Origin: an uncultured Lachnospiraceae bacterium
Lineage (GTDB): Bacteria > Bacillota > Clostridia > Lachnospirales > Lachnospiraceae
NCBI GenBank assembly: GCA_910584845.1
Contig: CAJUDH010000015.1
Span: 12,886-76,885 of the forward strand
Reading direction: 5' to 3'
Length of the DNA: 64,000 nucleotides
The notes beneath the pieces are model-generated. The model saw only the letters and a list, made by a program, of their open reading frames with translations. It made no database searches and had not been told where the DNA came from. The position numbers were made by a program, and so were the translations under genes. Shown here one piece after another: positions 52,375 through 60,936 of this stretch. Within the stretch, counting starts at the first letter, position 1. Each line of letters opens with the position of its first letter.

Positions 52375-52865
52375 TGACGGTAACATTGCGGATAGCGCTG
52401 ATTTTAGTGTCAGTCGGGACGCTTTTTTTGATGATGCGAAAAATCCGCCAATCTAAAGTGCAGATTGAAAGTGCTATTTTTTGGATTGTGCTGGCCCTGG
52501 TGCTGGTACTGTTCAGTATTTTTCCGGCAGTGGCGGATTTTATCGCCTATTGCCTGGGGGTCTATTCTACGGCCAACTTTTTGTTCCTGTTTGCCATTTT
52601 TGTCCTGATTGTAAAGGTGTTTTACATGACGATCCATGTTTCCCAGCTGGAGAGTAAAATCAAGGATTTGGTGCAGCAGATGGCCTTGGATGAAAAACGG
52701 GCTGAGGACCAAAAGAAGGAACTGGAGGCCAGGATGGCCCTGGAGGCCGAGAAAGCGCGGGAAGAAAAGGAAGCACGGGAAAAAGGGCAGGCATTAAAGG
52801 CACAGGTACAGGAAAATAAAACGGCGAAGCAGCAGAAGAAAATTTCCCGTGGTAAAAAGGGATAA
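52371..52865 (+). CDS. DUF2304 family membrane protein
   Basis: A 164-residue protein with three membrane helices (about 4-22, 35-58, 66-90) followed by a long charged coiled coil (Glu/Lys/Ala-rich, about 95-164). DUF2304 proteins are found next to DPM-like GT2 enzymes in polysaccharide loci and may be partners in polyprenyl-phosphate sugar handling. ATG 52371 overlaps the previous stop. No catalytic motif is visible. Confidence 0.87.
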   Translation: MMTVTLRIALILVSVGTLFLMMRKIRQSKVQIESAIFWIVLALVLVLFSIFPAVADFIAYCLGVYSTANFLFLFAIFVLIVKVFYMTIHVSQLESKIKDLVQQMALDEKRAEDQKKELEARMALEAEKAREEKEAREKGQALKAQVQENKTAKQQKKISRGKKG

Positions 52866-52908
52866 GGATGGCATGGCATACGGCGGCACACAGGAAACGG
52901 AGGGGATC

Positions 52909-54555
52909 ATGAGGAAAGGGAACAGGGCCTGGATTGCCGGCCTGGCAATTGTGCTGGCACTGGGGATGTGGCACCTTAACGACGTACGGTCTGGGGCAGT
53001 GCAAAGCGGCGACGGATGGCTGGTAGACCGGTATTTGCTCCTTTTGGCCATGGTTTTAGCCGTGACCGTGACCCTGGCTTTCTTTTTGTCCGGAAAAACA
53101 GACGGGAGGGGGAGGGGGCTGGAGCGGGTTTATCCGTTGGCGGGGGCTTTTCTGGGGCTTTTGTATATGGTGGTGCTGCCTCCCCTGTCGGCACCGGACG
53201 AAATCAGCCATTATATCAGCGCGTACCAGCTGTCCAGCCATCTGTTGGGGCAGCCGGCTAACAGCGAGGACGGCCATGTGCTTGTGAGGCCGGAGGACTG
53301 GTTTTTGGAAGATGTCCATGGGGATTATGTATATGGCATACAAGACGGGCAACGGGTCAAGCAGGGGACAAAAGACGGGTCTGGGCTGGCCACGGTATTG
53401 GGGCAGACGTTGACAGAAGAGACCTACCGGGTAATTCACCAGGTTGGTTTGGGGCGGCAACAGGGCCCGGCAGAACAAGGGCTGGCCCAATCGCCATATC
53501 CCCCCGTGGTAACCACCCCACTGGCTTTTATGCCCCAGGCCTTAGGGCTGTGCCTGGCCAGGCTTATAAAAGGAAACAGCTTATGCCTGGTTTATCTGGG
53601 CCGGCTGACGAACCTGCTTTTCTTTGTGGGGGTTACCTGGATGGCTATGAAGCGGCTACCCTTTGGAAAAGAGGTTTTATTTTCCGTAGCCCTTTTGCCT
53701 ATGACATTGCATTTGTCGGCATCTTTTTCTTATGATGCGTGGATCATGGCAGGGATCTTTTATTTTACGGCATACTGCCTGAACCTGGCTTATGAAGCGG
53801 AGCAGGTGCGCATGGCGGATATTTTGGTTTTGGCGGCGGTAATGGCGGCAGTGGGGCCGTGTAAAATGGTCTATATGGTTTTTGCCGGCTTGTGCCTGTT
53901 GATTCCGCTGCATAAGTTCAAAAGCCGCCGGAATTGGCTTTTGTCCGCATGCATAGTTCTGGCGGCCATGGCATTGGGCATGGCCTTTACCAGCAGCTGG
54001 AGGGTGGCTTCCCATGTTGCCGGGACGGAAAACAGCATGGGGTGGGCGGAGGAAACCGGGTATACGTTAGGGGCGCTGCTCCATCAGCCCATGAAATGTA
54101 TGCAGATGTTTTTCAATACCGTGGCGCGCCAAAGCGAACAATATTTCCGGACTATGGTCGGCGCCTGCCTGGGAAATTTAGACCCGGTATTGGATATTAC
54201 GGATCCGGTAGTTTTTTTGCTGGCTGTATGCCTTATGTGCATTGCCCTTAGAAAACCAGAAGAACCGCTGATGCTTACAGGGGGGAGGAGGCTGTGGGTT
54301 TGGGTGTTGTGCATAAGCTGCGCAGGGGCAACCATGCTTTCCATGCTGCTGTCGGTGACGCCGGTAGGCGCCCAGGTGATCGGCGGCGTCCAGGGAAGGT
54401 ACTTTTTGCCGTTTTTGCCCATACTTTTGATGACGGTGAAAAATAACAGCCTGGTGATGGCCCGGGATCAGGCCAGGGAATGGCTTTATGCCATGTGCTG
54501 TGCCAACGGATATATATTGCTGAGGATTTACAGTACCGTAAGCATAAGGCTATAA
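52909..54555 (+). CDS. DUF2142 family membrane protein, probable GT-C enzyme
   Basis: A 548-residue protein with about ten to twelve helices, started at ATG 52909 behind ACGGAGG. The first large outer loop has LSAPDEISHYISAYQLS, the acidic motif typical of DUF2142, and a region of about 100 residues with conserved SPYPPVV. The family resembles GT-C glycosyltransferases that take sugars from polyprenyl phosphate. Together with the DPM-like GT2 and DUF2304 protein it could decorate the exported glycan. Confidence 0.87.
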   Translation: MRKGNRAWIAGLAIVLALGMWHLNDVRSGAVQSGDGWLVDRYLLLLAMVLAVTVTLAFFLSGKTDGRGRGLERVYPLAGAFLGLLYMVVLPPLSAPDEISHYISAYQLSSHLLGQPANSEDGHVLVRPEDWFLEDVHGDYVYGIQDGQRVKQGTKDGSGLATVLGQTLTEETYRVIHQVGLGRQQGPAEQGLAQSPYPPVVTTPLAFMPQALGLCLARLIKGNSLCLVYLGRLTNLLFFVGVTWMAMKRLPFGKEVLFSVALLPMTLHLSASFSYDAWIMAGIFYFTAYCLNLAYEAEQVRMADILVLAAVMAAVGPCKMVYMVFAGLCLLIPLHKFKSRRNWLLSACIVLAAMALGMAFTSSWRVASHVAGTENSMGWAEETGYTLGALLHQPMKCMQMFFNTVARQSEQYFRTMVGACLGNLDPVLDITDPVVFLLAVCLMCIALRKPEEPLMLTGGRRLWVWVLCISCAGATMLSMLLSVTPVGAQVIGGVQGRYFLPFLPILLMTVKNNSLVMARDQAREWLYAMCCANGYILLRIYSTVSIRL

Positions 54556-54651
54556 AGGGAAAAGCAAGATTCCAGGCATCCGCCAGAAGCCGGCTGTGGA
54601 ATCAGAGGCAAGGCATTCAGGCAGACAAGATTAAGAAATGAGGGAAAGGAA

Positions 54652-55206
54652 ATGGGAAAGATTAAAGTGACGCCTTGTGAAATAGAAGGCTTGTATGTGA
54701 TTGAACCGACGGTATTTCCGGACGAGAGGGGATACTTTGTGGAAACCTATAACCAAAATGATTTCCGGGAGGCCGGGCTGGACATGGTTTTTGTGCAGGA
54801 CAACCAGTCCATGTCTGTGAGGGGGGTGCTGCGTGGCCTGCATTTCCAGAAGCAGTATCCCCAGGGAAAACTGGTGCGGGCGCTGCGGGGGGCGGTGTAT
54901 GACGTGGCGGTAGACCTGCGTGCCAATTCTCCTACCTTTGGCAAATGGTTCGGCGTGGAGCTGACGGCGGAGAATAAAAAGCAATTCTATATCCCGGAAG
55001 GATTCGCCCACGGATTTTTGGTTTTGTCGGATGAGGCTGAGTTTGCCTACAAATGTACGGACTTCTACCACCCGGGGGACGAGGGGGGAGTGGCTTGGGA
55101 TGACCCGGAATTGGGCATTGCCTGGCCTTTGGCGAAAGATATGGAGCTGATTATTTCGGATAAGGATAAAAAATGGGGGGGATTTGGGGAAACCTTCCGG
55201 TTTTAA
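54652..55206 (+). CDS. rfbC: dTDP-4-dehydrorhamnose 3,5-epimerase
   Basis: A 184-residue RmlC cupin enzyme, third step of dTDP-L-rhamnose synthesis. Catalytic His64 lies in RGLHFQKQ, and IPEGFAHGF, YKCTDFYHP and DPELGIAWP are conserved. AGGGAAAGGAA precedes the ATG. rfbA, rfbB and rfbD are not in the window. The gene ties the cluster to rhamnose-containing glycan. A small hairpin (GATTCCA/TGGAATC, 54568-54603) lies in the 96-bp gap before it. Confidence 0.96.
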   Translation: MGKIKVTPCEIEGLYVIEPTVFPDERGYFVETYNQNDFREAGLDMVFVQDNQSMSVRGVLRGLHFQKQYPQGKLVRALRGAVYDVAVDLRANSPTFGKWFGVELTAENKKQFYIPEGFAHGFLVLSDEAEFAYKCTDFYHPGDEGGVAWDDPELGIAWPLAKDMELIISDKDKKWGGFGETFRF

Positions 55207-55304
55207 ATATGGCCGGCAACGGCTTAGGCAATTGGATGGCTATGTGGCGGGAACGGATTTTCAGGCACGCGCAAGGTCCTGCAGCCAGGAAAGGGATAAA
55301 AGCG

Positions 55305-56117
55305 ATGGCATATGTGGTTTCACTCATAAAAGAAATCGTGAAAAAGAGAAAATTGATTTGGGATTTATCCAAGGCGGATTTTCGGAAACGGTTTGTAGGT
55401 TCTTATTTCGGGATTGTGTGGATGTTCGTCCAGCCTATGGTGACGGTGCTGATTTATTTTTTTATCTTTCAGGTGGGGTTTAAAAGCGTCCCTCCGGTTC
55501 CGGGGGCCCCTTATGTATTATGGCTGGTGCCTGGGATCGTGCCATGGTTTTTTTTCAGCGAAGCCCTTAACTGTGTCACAGGCTGCCTGCAGGAATATAA
55601 CTATTTAGTAAAAAAAGTAGTGTTCCAGGTAGAGGCCCTTCCGGTTATCAAGATGTCTTCCTGTTTGATGGTACATGTTTTTTTCCTTTTAATTATGGTA
55701 ACCCTATTCCTTTTATATGGGTGGATGCCCATGGCCTCCTGGGTACAGGTCTTGTATTATTCCTTCGCTGCCTCTGCCCTGGCCTTGGGAATTGGTTTTT
55801 TGACGTCTGCGGTTAACGTATTCTTTAAAGATATGGCGCAGATTGTAAGTATATGCCTGCAGTTTGGCATGTGGCTGACCCCGATTATGTACCATGAAAG
55901 CATGTTTGAAGAGAAAGCACCATGGGCCGTACCGGTTTTGAAGCTCAACCCTTTTTATTACATTTCTACCGGATACCGGGACAGTATGCTGATGGGGAAC
56001 GGGTTTTGGGAGCGGCCGAAAATGACCTTGTATTTTTGGGGGGTTACTTTGGCCGTAGGGCTTATCGGGCTGAAAGTATTTAAACGGTTAAGGCCCCATT
56101 TTTCAGATGTATTGTAA
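55305..56117 (+). CDS. ABC-2 type polysaccharide export permease (Wzm/TagG-like)
   Basis: A 270-residue permease with six helices, started at ATG 55305 nine bases after AGGAAAGGGAT; the open frame upstream overlaps rfbC and is discarded. Signature parts are DLSKADFRKRFVGSYFGIVWMFVQP, LVPGIVPWFFFSEAL, NVFFKDMAQIV and LNPFYYIS. It would export lipid-linked polymer together with an ATPase (Wzt/TagH), which is normally encoded next. Here the next genes are the nickel operon, so the ATPase must be elsewhere or was lost. Confidence 0.92.
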   Translation: MAYVVSLIKEIVKKRKLIWDLSKADFRKRFVGSYFGIVWMFVQPMVTVLIYFFIFQVGFKSVPPVPGAPYVLWLVPGIVPWFFFSEALNCVTGCLQEYNYLVKKVVFQVEALPVIKMSSCLMVHVFFLLIMVTLFLLYGWMPMASWVQVLYYSFAASALALGIGFLTSAVNVFFKDMAQIVSICLQFGMWLTPIMYHESMFEEKAPWAVPVLKLNPFYYISTGYRDSMLMGNGFWERPKMTLYFWGVTLAVGLIGLKVFKRLRPHFSDVL

Positions 56118-56120
56118 AGC

Positions 56121-56149
56121 TTGACAAGTCCGGTTTTTTTCCTTATACT
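56121..56149 (+). promoter_or_regulatory. Consensus sigma-A promoter of the nik-lar operon
   Basis: TTGACA (56121-56126), 17-bp spacer, TATACT (56144-56149). It begins 3 bp after the permease stop and leaves a leader of about 270 nt. Confidence 0.94.
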
Positions 56150-56154
56150 ATTGT

Positions 56155-56371
56155 TATCTGACGGCATAAGCCTTGGAAAGGTACTGAAGTACTAGGAATG
56201 GTTGCGTGGTTTGGTTTGCCGCGTGTTGTAGGGCAAGTTTTCAGGAAGGATCCGGTAAAGGCCCATAGAAGCGGGCCGGATGCGGGAAGGGCATATAGGA
56301 ATAACAGGACAAAAGCCAGGAAGGCAGCGGGTATCCCCAAGGGATGCTTCTGTTTATGCCTGGTTTTTTTG
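56155..56371 (+). promoter_or_regulatory. Structured attenuator leader, candidate riboswitch, of the nik-lar operon
   Basis: The leader has ordered stems: GTAC-TGAA-GTAC (56181-56192), GCGTGG/CCGCGT competing with TTGCC/GGCAA (56204-56235), and ATCC..GGCCC/GGGCC..GGAT (56249-56282). It ends in an intrinsic terminator: CCAGG (56316-56320) with CCTGG (56359-56363), an inner GTATCCC/GGGATGC stem, and seven Ts (56364-56370), 56 bp before the first gene. GGGAAGG (56284-56290) and AAGCCAGGA (56313-56321) recall conserved boxes of the 3' half of cobalamin riboswitches, but the CCACTG box and a full B12 box are missing. A premature terminator here implies ligand- or protein-controlled read-through. 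Confidence 0.6.
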
Positions 56372-56426
56372 TTTGCCTTAAGAAACGTTTGGAAACACCC
56401 GTGAGGGGGCAGGAGAGGATGAGAGG

Positions 56427-58085
56427 ATGAAAAACAATAAAAAAGCCGGTGCGGGAATAAGAAGGTGTGCAATATTTATGGCAGCGGTGGTTTTGGCGGC
56501 AGCCCTGGAGGGGTGTGCCGGACCGGCCGGCGGCGCCGGGCAGCAGGGGAAAACCGCGGCACAGGAAGGGGCCGCAGCCGGTGCCCGTGAGGATGTGACC
56601 GTGGTTATGGGCCCTTCTTCGGAACCTGAGGCCGGATTTGACCCTGCCTATGGCTGGGGGGCCGGGGAACATGTCCATGAACCGCTGATCCAGAGCACTT
56701 TGACGGTGACCACGCCGGACTTGAACATTGGCTATGACCTGGCAACAAAAATGGAGGTTAGTGAAGACGGGATGGCCTGGACGGTGGCGATCCGGGATGA
56801 TGTGTTTTTTACGGATGGGGAGAAACTGACGGCAAAGGATGTGGCTTTTACTTATAACATGATGCGGGATACCAGCCTGGTCCATGATTTTACCATGTTG
56901 GAGAAGGCAGAGGCTGTGGATGATTTTACGGTGGTGTTTACCATGGCGCGCCCCTATTCCATTTGGCCTTATACCATGGCTGTTGTGGGGATTGTGCCGG
57001 AACATGGCTATGGGCCGGACTATGGGGGCCATCCCGTCGGTTCCGGACGGTATGTGCTGAAACAGTGGGATAAGGGGCAGCAGGTGATCCTGGAAGCCAA
57101 TCCGGGTTATTATGGGGAAAAGCCTAAAATGAAAAAGGTAAACATTTTATTTATGGAAGAGGACGGGGCTTTTGCGGCAGTCCGTTCCGGCCAGGTAGAC
57201 CTTGCCTATACGGCGGCCCCTTATGCGGAAGAGGACATTGCGGGATTTGAGCTGTTGGCTTTTGAATCTGTGGACAACCGGGGGTTTAACCTGCCGGCAG
57301 CGCCTGCCGGTACAGCTGGTGAAGGAGGGGAGTTTATCGGCAATGATTTTACTTCCGATGTGAGGGTAAGGCGTGCCATCCATCTTGCCATAGACCGGGA
57401 GGCCATGATCCAACATGTGCTAGGCGGGTATGGGAGCCCGGCGTATAGCGTATGCGACAAGATGCCTTGGTACAATGAGGCGGCGGAGGCCCCTTTTGAT
57501 TTGGAAGAGGCGGGCAGGCTATTGGATGAGGCAGGCTGGCTGGCCGGTGCAGGCGGTATCCGGGAAAAAGGAGGGGAGAAGGCCGCATTCTCTTTGCTGT
57601 ACCCGGCAGGCGATTCGGTGCGGCAGGCTTTGGCGGCGGATACGGCAAACCAGCTGAAAAAAATAGGCATTGACGTGAAAATTGAGGGGGTAGGCTGGGA
57701 CACGGCCTATAGCCGGGCGCAGAGGGAGCCTTTGATGTGGGGGTGGGGGGCCCATACGCCTATGGAATTATATAATATTTACCACACGGCGCCAGGAAAG
57801 GGGTATGCCAAGTATTCCCCCTATGCCAATCCGGCTGTGGACCGGTATATGGATGACGCGCTGGCATGCAGTGACTGGGAAGGTTCTTATGAATTGTGGA
57901 AAAAGGCCCAGTGGGATGGGGAAGAAGGCATTACCTGGCAGGGGGACCTCCCCTGGATATGGCTGGTAAATATTGACCACCTGTATTGGTCGAGAAACGG
58001 CTTAAAAGTAGCAAAACAAAAGCTGCACCCCCACGGCCACGGATGGTCTGTTGTCAACAATGTAGACCAGTGGGAATGGGAGTGA
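56427..58085 (+). CDS. NikA-like substrate-binding lipoprotein (SBP family 5)
   Basis: A 552-residue binding protein of the dipeptide/nickel family. The lipoprotein signal ends LEGC with Cys30. An Ala/Gly-rich linker (31-55) is followed by the SBP_bac_5 fold (DGMAWTVAIRDDVFFTDGEKLTAKDV, GSGRYVL, RVRRAIHLAIDREAMI). The end of the protein carries a His-containing stretch (LHPHGHGWSVV). The gene order SBP-permease-permease-ATPase-ATPase-larB-larC makes nickel (free or chelated) the likely cargo; cobalt or a peptide cannot be excluded by sequence reading. AGGAGAGGATGAGAGG provides the ribosome-binding site. Confidence 0.88.
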   Translation: MKNNKKAGAGIRRCAIFMAAVVLAAALEGCAGPAGGAGQQGKTAAQEGAAAGAREDVTVVMGPSSEPEAGFDPAYGWGAGEHVHEPLIQSTLTVTTPDLNIGYDLATKMEVSEDGMAWTVAIRDDVFFTDGEKLTAKDVAFTYNMMRDTSLVHDFTMLEKAEAVDDFTVVFTMARPYSIWPYTMAVVGIVPEHGYGPDYGGHPVGSGRYVLKQWDKGQQVILEANPGYYGEKPKMKKVNILFMEEDGAFAAVRSGQVDLAYTAAPYAEEDIAGFELLAFESVDNRGFNLPAAPAGTAGEGGEFIGNDFTSDVRVRRAIHLAIDREAMIQHVLGGYGSPAYSVCDKMPWYNEAAEAPFDLEEAGRLLDEAGWLAGAGGIREKGGEKAAFSLLYPAGDSVRQALAADTANQLKKIGIDVKIEGVGWDTAYSRAQREPLMWGWGAHTPMELYNIYHTAPGKGYAKYSPYANPAVDRYMDDALACSDWEGSYELWKKAQWDGEEGITWQGDLPWIWLVNIDHLYWSRNGLKVAKQKLHPHGHGWSVVNNVDQWEWE

Positions 58086-58090
58086 CGGCC

Positions 58091-59077
58091 ATGGGGCGTT
58101 TTTTGGCAGGGAAATGTTTGCGGCTGGCTGTTTTAATGTTTTTGGTAAGCTTCGGGGCCTTTGTGCTGGTATCCATGTCCCCGTTAGACCCTTTGTCTAC
58201 CAATGTGGGGCAGGCGGCATTGGGGAGCATGAGCCAGGAACAGGTTGCCAAGATGGAGGCTTATTGGGGGGTGGGGACGCCGCCTGTAGAGCGGTTCCTC
58301 TCCTGGGCCGGGAATTTTTTACGGGGGGATATGGGTGTGTCTTTGCTGTACCGCCGGCCTGTGGCAGAAGTGATTTTGGTGAAGTTTAAGAATTCTCTGT
58401 GGGTCATGGCGGCGTCCTGGCTGCTTTCCGGTTTGGCGGGGGCAGGGATGGGGATTGTGGCCGGAATAAAAAAGGGAAGCTGGCCTGACCGGCTTGTGTC
58501 AGCTTATGCATGGGTAACGGCCAGCACCCCCGGGTTTTGGCTGGCTTTGCTTCTTTTGACGGTTTTTGCGGTTTGGCTACAGTGGTTCCCGGTAGGGCTT
58601 AGCGTCCCTATCGGGCTGGAGGCAGGCCAGGTGACGGTGGCAGACCGGGCCGCCCATGGGGTTTTGCCGGTGGCTGCTTTGTCAATGACGGGGATTTCCC
58701 ATATTGCCCTGCATACCCGTGAAAAAATGATTGCCGTAATGGAAAGCGATTATGTGCTGTTTGCCAAAGCCAGGGGGGAAAGCCCCTGGCGGATCGCCTG
58801 GCATCATGGAGTCCGCAATATCCTGCTGCCTGCCATGACTTTGCAGTTTGCTTCCATAAGCGAAATATTTGGCGGTTCTATTTTGGTTGAGCAGGTATTT
58901 TCCTACCCGGGGCTGGGCCAGGCGGCGGTGGCGGCAGGCCTGGGAGGCGACGTGCCTTTGCTTTTGGGGATTACGGTAATTAGCGCTGCTGCCGTATTTG
59001 GAGGGAACCTGGCGGCAGATCTATTGTATGGGGTAATAGACCCCAGGATCCGGAAGGGGAGGAGGCGTGGCATATGA
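58091..59077 (+). CDS. NikB-like ABC importer permease
   Basis: A 328-residue permease of the DppB/NikB type. I start at ATG 58091, after TGGGAG at the end of the preceding gene; ATG 58076 would overlap that gene by 10 bases. Six helices, an extracellular loop after helix 1 (GSMSQEQVAKMEAYWG), and the cytoplasmic EAA loop (FAKARGESPWRIAWHHGVRNILLP). It forms half of the membrane channel with the NikC-like protein, whose start overlaps its stop. Confidence 0.92.
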   Translation: MGRFLAGKCLRLAVLMFLVSFGAFVLVSMSPLDPLSTNVGQAALGSMSQEQVAKMEAYWGVGTPPVERFLSWAGNFLRGDMGVSLLYRRPVAEVILVKFKNSLWVMAASWLLSGLAGAGMGIVAGIKKGSWPDRLVSAYAWVTASTPGFWLALLLLTVFAVWLQWFPVGLSVPIGLEAGQVTVADRAAHGVLPVAALSMTGISHIALHTREKMIAVMESDYVLFAKARGESPWRIAWHHGVRNILLPAMTLQFASISEIFGGSILVEQVFSYPGLGQAAVAAGLGGDVPLLLGITVISAAAVFGGNLAADLLYGVIDPRIRKGRRRGI

Positions 59078-59904
59078 GGATAGGCAGGCAAAGGAACCGG
59101 AGGTTTGCCGCGCTGTGCCTGGCAGTGGGGGCTGTGGCCGCACTTGCGCTTATCACGGTGGCCGGGGGCCTCTGGGGGGAACGGGCATTGGAAACGGATT
59201 TTTCCATGAAAAATCTGCCCCCTTCTTTCCGTTACCCTTTCGGGACGGATTGGATGGGGCGGGATTTGTTTGTAAGGACGGTAGCAGGGCTTTCCTTAAG
59301 CATCCGTATCGGGGTCCTGACGGCGGCAGCCAGCGCAGCCATTGCTTTTGTATTAGGGCTTACGGCTTCCTTGGGAAAAGGGGCGGATACCGTTGTCAGC
59401 TGCTTGACCGACCTGGTTATGGGGATCCCCCATATGCTGCTGTTGATTTTGGTTTCGTTTGCGGTTGGCAAAGGGTTTTGGGGGGTGGTGGCCGGGATTT
59501 CCCTGACCCATTGGGCTTCCCTGGCCAGGCTTTTACGGGCGGAAGCGCTACAGCTAAAGGAAAGCCAGTATGTGAAGGTTGCCCGGAAACTGGGGAAAAG
59601 CCCTGTTTACGTGGCTGTTAAGCATATGACGCCCCATTTGATCCCCCAGCTTTTGGTGGGGACGGTGCTGCTTTTCCCCCACGCTGTCCTCCATGAAGCC
59701 AGCATTACTTTTTTGGGGTTCGGCCTGTCCCCGGAACAGCCGGCTATCGGGATAATCTTGTCAGAAGGGATGAAATATCTGGTTATGGGGAAATGGTGGC
59801 TGGCGTTGTTTCCGGGGGCGCTGCTGGCGCTGGCCGTAATTTTATTCCAGGCCATAGCCAGTGCGGCCAGCAGCATGGTGGACCCGGGCCAGGCCCATAG
59901 CTAA
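59074..59904 (+). CDS. NikC-like ABC importer permease
   Basis: A 276-residue permease of the DppC/NikC type, start overlapping the previous stop (ATGA). The N-terminal region has YPFGTDWMGRDLFVRTVAG, the hallmark of this subfamily, then the EAA loop (VARKLGKSPVYVAVKHMTPHLIPQ) and ASITFLGFGLSPEQPAIG near the end. Five to six helices. It pairs with the NikB-like subunit. Confidence 0.93.
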   Translation: MRIGRQRNRRFAALCLAVGAVAALALITVAGGLWGERALETDFSMKNLPPSFRYPFGTDWMGRDLFVRTVAGLSLSIRIGVLTAAASAAIAFVLGLTASLGKGADTVVSCLTDLVMGIPHMLLLILVSFAVGKGFWGVVAGISLTHWASLARLLRAEALQLKESQYVKVARKLGKSPVYVAVKHMTPHLIPQLLVGTVLLFPHAVLHEASITFLGFGLSPEQPAIGIILSEGMKYLVMGKWWLALFPGALLALAVILFQAIASAASSMVDPGQAHS

Positions 59905-59950
59905 GGGCCGGCCGTAAGAAGTGCTATCAAGTGGAAGGGGGCAGGTACCC

Positions 59951-60931
59951 ATGGAGGCGGAAAGGGAAGGCGGGGAAGTTTTACTGTCTGTGGAACATTT
60001 GTCGGTTTCTTTTACCCGGTACGGACGGGGATGGAAGCAAAAAAAGCTTATGGCCGTTAGGGATTTAAACCTGGAAGTGAAAGCCGGTGAATTGGTAGCG
60101 GTAGTGGGATCCAGCGGTTCGGGAAAAAGCTTGTTGGCCCATGGGATTATGGGCCTGCTGCCATACAATGCTTCCCGGGAAGGGAAGGTTATGTACCGGA
60201 ACCAGGCGTTGACGCAAGAAAGGCTGAAAAAATTGCGTGGAAATGAAATGGTACTGGTGCCCCAAAGCGTATCTTACCTGGACCCCTTGATGAAAGTCGG
60301 GGAGCAGGTGAGGAAAGGGTTCCGGGATCCCCAAAGCCGTAAAAAGTGCCGGGAGGTTTTGGCGCGGTACGGGCTGGGAGAAGAGGCAGGGAAGCTGTAC
60401 CCATTTGAGCTGTCTGGCGGGATGGTTCGGAGGATATTGATTTCCACGGCAGTACAGGAGCAGCCCAGGCTGGTTATAGCCGACGAACCAACGCCGGGCC
60501 TGCATATGGAGGCGGCAGTGCGGGTCATGGGGCATTTTCAGGAAATAGCAAAGGAGGGCGCAGGTGTTTTGGTTATCACCCACGATTTGGACCTGGCCCT
60601 TAAAGTGGCTGACCGCATAGTGGTGTTTTATGCGGGGACCAATTTGGAAGAAGCGGCGGCAGGAGATTTTAGAGACGAAAGCCGGCTGCGGCATCCCTAT
60701 ACGAAAGCCTTATACCGGGCCATGCCCCAAAACGGGTTTTGCCCGGTGCCTGGGAGCCAGCCTTACGGGGACGATTTGCCTAAAGGGTGCGTGTTTTGGC
60801 CCCGCTGCGAACTGGCAGAGGGACGGTGCCAAAAGCCGGTTCCATATAGCCGGTTCCGGGGGGGCATGGTCCGGTGCTGGAAGGCGGCAGAGGGCGTTTG
60901 TGAGAAAACGGGCAGCCAAGGGCGGAGGTGA
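59951..60931 (+). CDS. NikD-like ABC transporter ATPase
   Basis: A 326-residue ATPase of the oligopeptide/nickel type. I start at ATG 59951, since the ten codons upstream fall in spacer. Walker A GSSGSGKS, signature LSGGM (normally LSGGQ), Walker B LVIADEPT and the switch His in VITHDLD. The C-terminal extension has the Cys-containing oligo_HPY-type region (GCVFWPRCELAEGRC), which binds a [4Fe-4S] cluster or metal in related proteins. Forms a heterodimer with the next protein. Confidence 0.92.
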   Translation: MEAEREGGEVLLSVEHLSVSFTRYGRGWKQKKLMAVRDLNLEVKAGELVAVVGSSGSGKSLLAHGIMGLLPYNASREGKVMYRNQALTQERLKKLRGNEMVLVPQSVSYLDPLMKVGEQVRKGFRDPQSRKKCREVLARYGLGEEAGKLYPFELSGGMVRRILISTAVQEQPRLVIADEPTPGLHMEAAVRVMGHFQEIAKEGAGVLVITHDLDLALKVADRIVVFYAGTNLEEAAAGDFRDESRLRHPYTKALYRAMPQNGFCPVPGSQPYGDDLPKGCVFWPRCELAEGRCQKPVPYSRFRGGMVRCWKAAEGVCEKTGSQGRR

Positions 60932-60936
60932 AGGGC

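Noticed and set aside
56155..56330. Standard cobalamin riboswitch
   Set aside because: Only two of the conserved boxes are suggested; the CCACTG box and complete B12 box are absent, so I list it as an unassigned candidate.
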